From Thiodubiliella sp900128405 (GTDB lineage Bacteria > Pseudomonadota > Gammaproteobacteria > PS1 > Pseudothioglobaceae), in contig OY821614.1 in NCBI GenBank assembly GCA_963682085.1, positions 1,612,001-1,676,000 on the forward strand: a stretch of DNA of 64,000 nt. The letters are read 5' to 3'. The notes below the pieces were generated by a model. It worked only from the letters and a program-made list of their open reading frames with translations. It made no database searches and was not told the origin of the DNA. This document shows, piece after piece, positions 63,928-64,000 of the stretch (the first letter of the stretch is position 1; every line of letters starts with the position of its first letter). The translations under genes were made by a program, and so were the position numbers.

Positions 63928-64000
63928 ATTCTTTAAATAATTAGCAGGGTTAATTAGCAGGGTCAGCGTGTGATTTGTTGTTAAAAATATAAAAAGAGTT

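Overview
The window looks like chromosome from an AT-rich, chemolithoautotrophic gammaproteobacterium. The gene content and layout resemble the SUP05/Thioglobus group and the related sulfur-oxidising gill symbionts of deep-sea mussels and clams. The evidence is a class I phosphoribulokinase (Calvin cycle) directly behind gyrB, a petABC-sspAB cluster, dnaA-dnaN-recF-gyrB in gammaproteobacterial order, and long repeat-bearing secreted or surface proteins. The taxonomic call is inference from gene content; no marker gene was searched.

Layout. 1-3640 is a small accessory cassette: the start of a leftward gene that may be a phospholipase D-like protein, a DndC-type PAPS-reductase-like protein, an unrecognised protein with a restriction-nuclease-like core, and a ParB/sulfiredoxin-fold protein. 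3.7-7.6 kb holds leftward topA, smg and dprA. 7.7-13.7 kb runs rightward: rpmH-rnpA-yidD-yidC, an Fe(II)/2-oxoglutarate oxygenase, a pentapeptide-repeat membrane protein, ampD, kdsC and a short MGMT-type protein, ending in a duplicated block of palindromes. 14.2-21 kb holds mfd, a YceF-type Maf protein, folA, tRNA-Leu(GAG), secG, tpiA and a YqhA-like membrane protein. 21.1-28.2 kb is dnaA-dnaN-recF-gyrB-prkB, with a likely replication origin between dnaA and dnaN. 28.3-43.5 kb holds a ChrA-type transporter, leuS, a class 1B-like pyrD, bioD, sspB/sspA, petCBA, a DciA-like gene, secA, anmK and pyrC.

43.5-52.3 kb is the most unusual stretch: decayed fragments, then three tandem paralogues for secreted proteins. 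Each has a signal peptide, one, two or seven ~100-residue helical repeats, a shared C-terminal domain, and a Gly-Gly-Cys / membrane helix / Arg-Lys tail resembling protein-sorting signals of the JDVT-CTERM/GlyGly-CTERM kind. The first paralogue is broken by a frameshift, and all three have the same short palindromic leader. 52.9-60 kb holds an outer-membrane barrel, a voltage-gated cation channel with an acidic selectivity filter, arfB, ribF, mutY, metA, an unknown P-loop protein and an alaC-like aminotransferase. 60.5-63.9 kb is one large inverse-autotransporter adhesin (intimin/invasin type) with five cadherin-like repeats and a FISUMP domain.

Together the window combines core replication, translation, secretion and respiratory genes with two accessory themes: a possible DNA-modification/defence cassette at the left edge, and host- or surface-facing repeat proteins at the right. 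Many short duplications and remnants (sspA tail, MGMT tail, solo IS-like ends, REP-like palindromes) point to active local duplication and decay.
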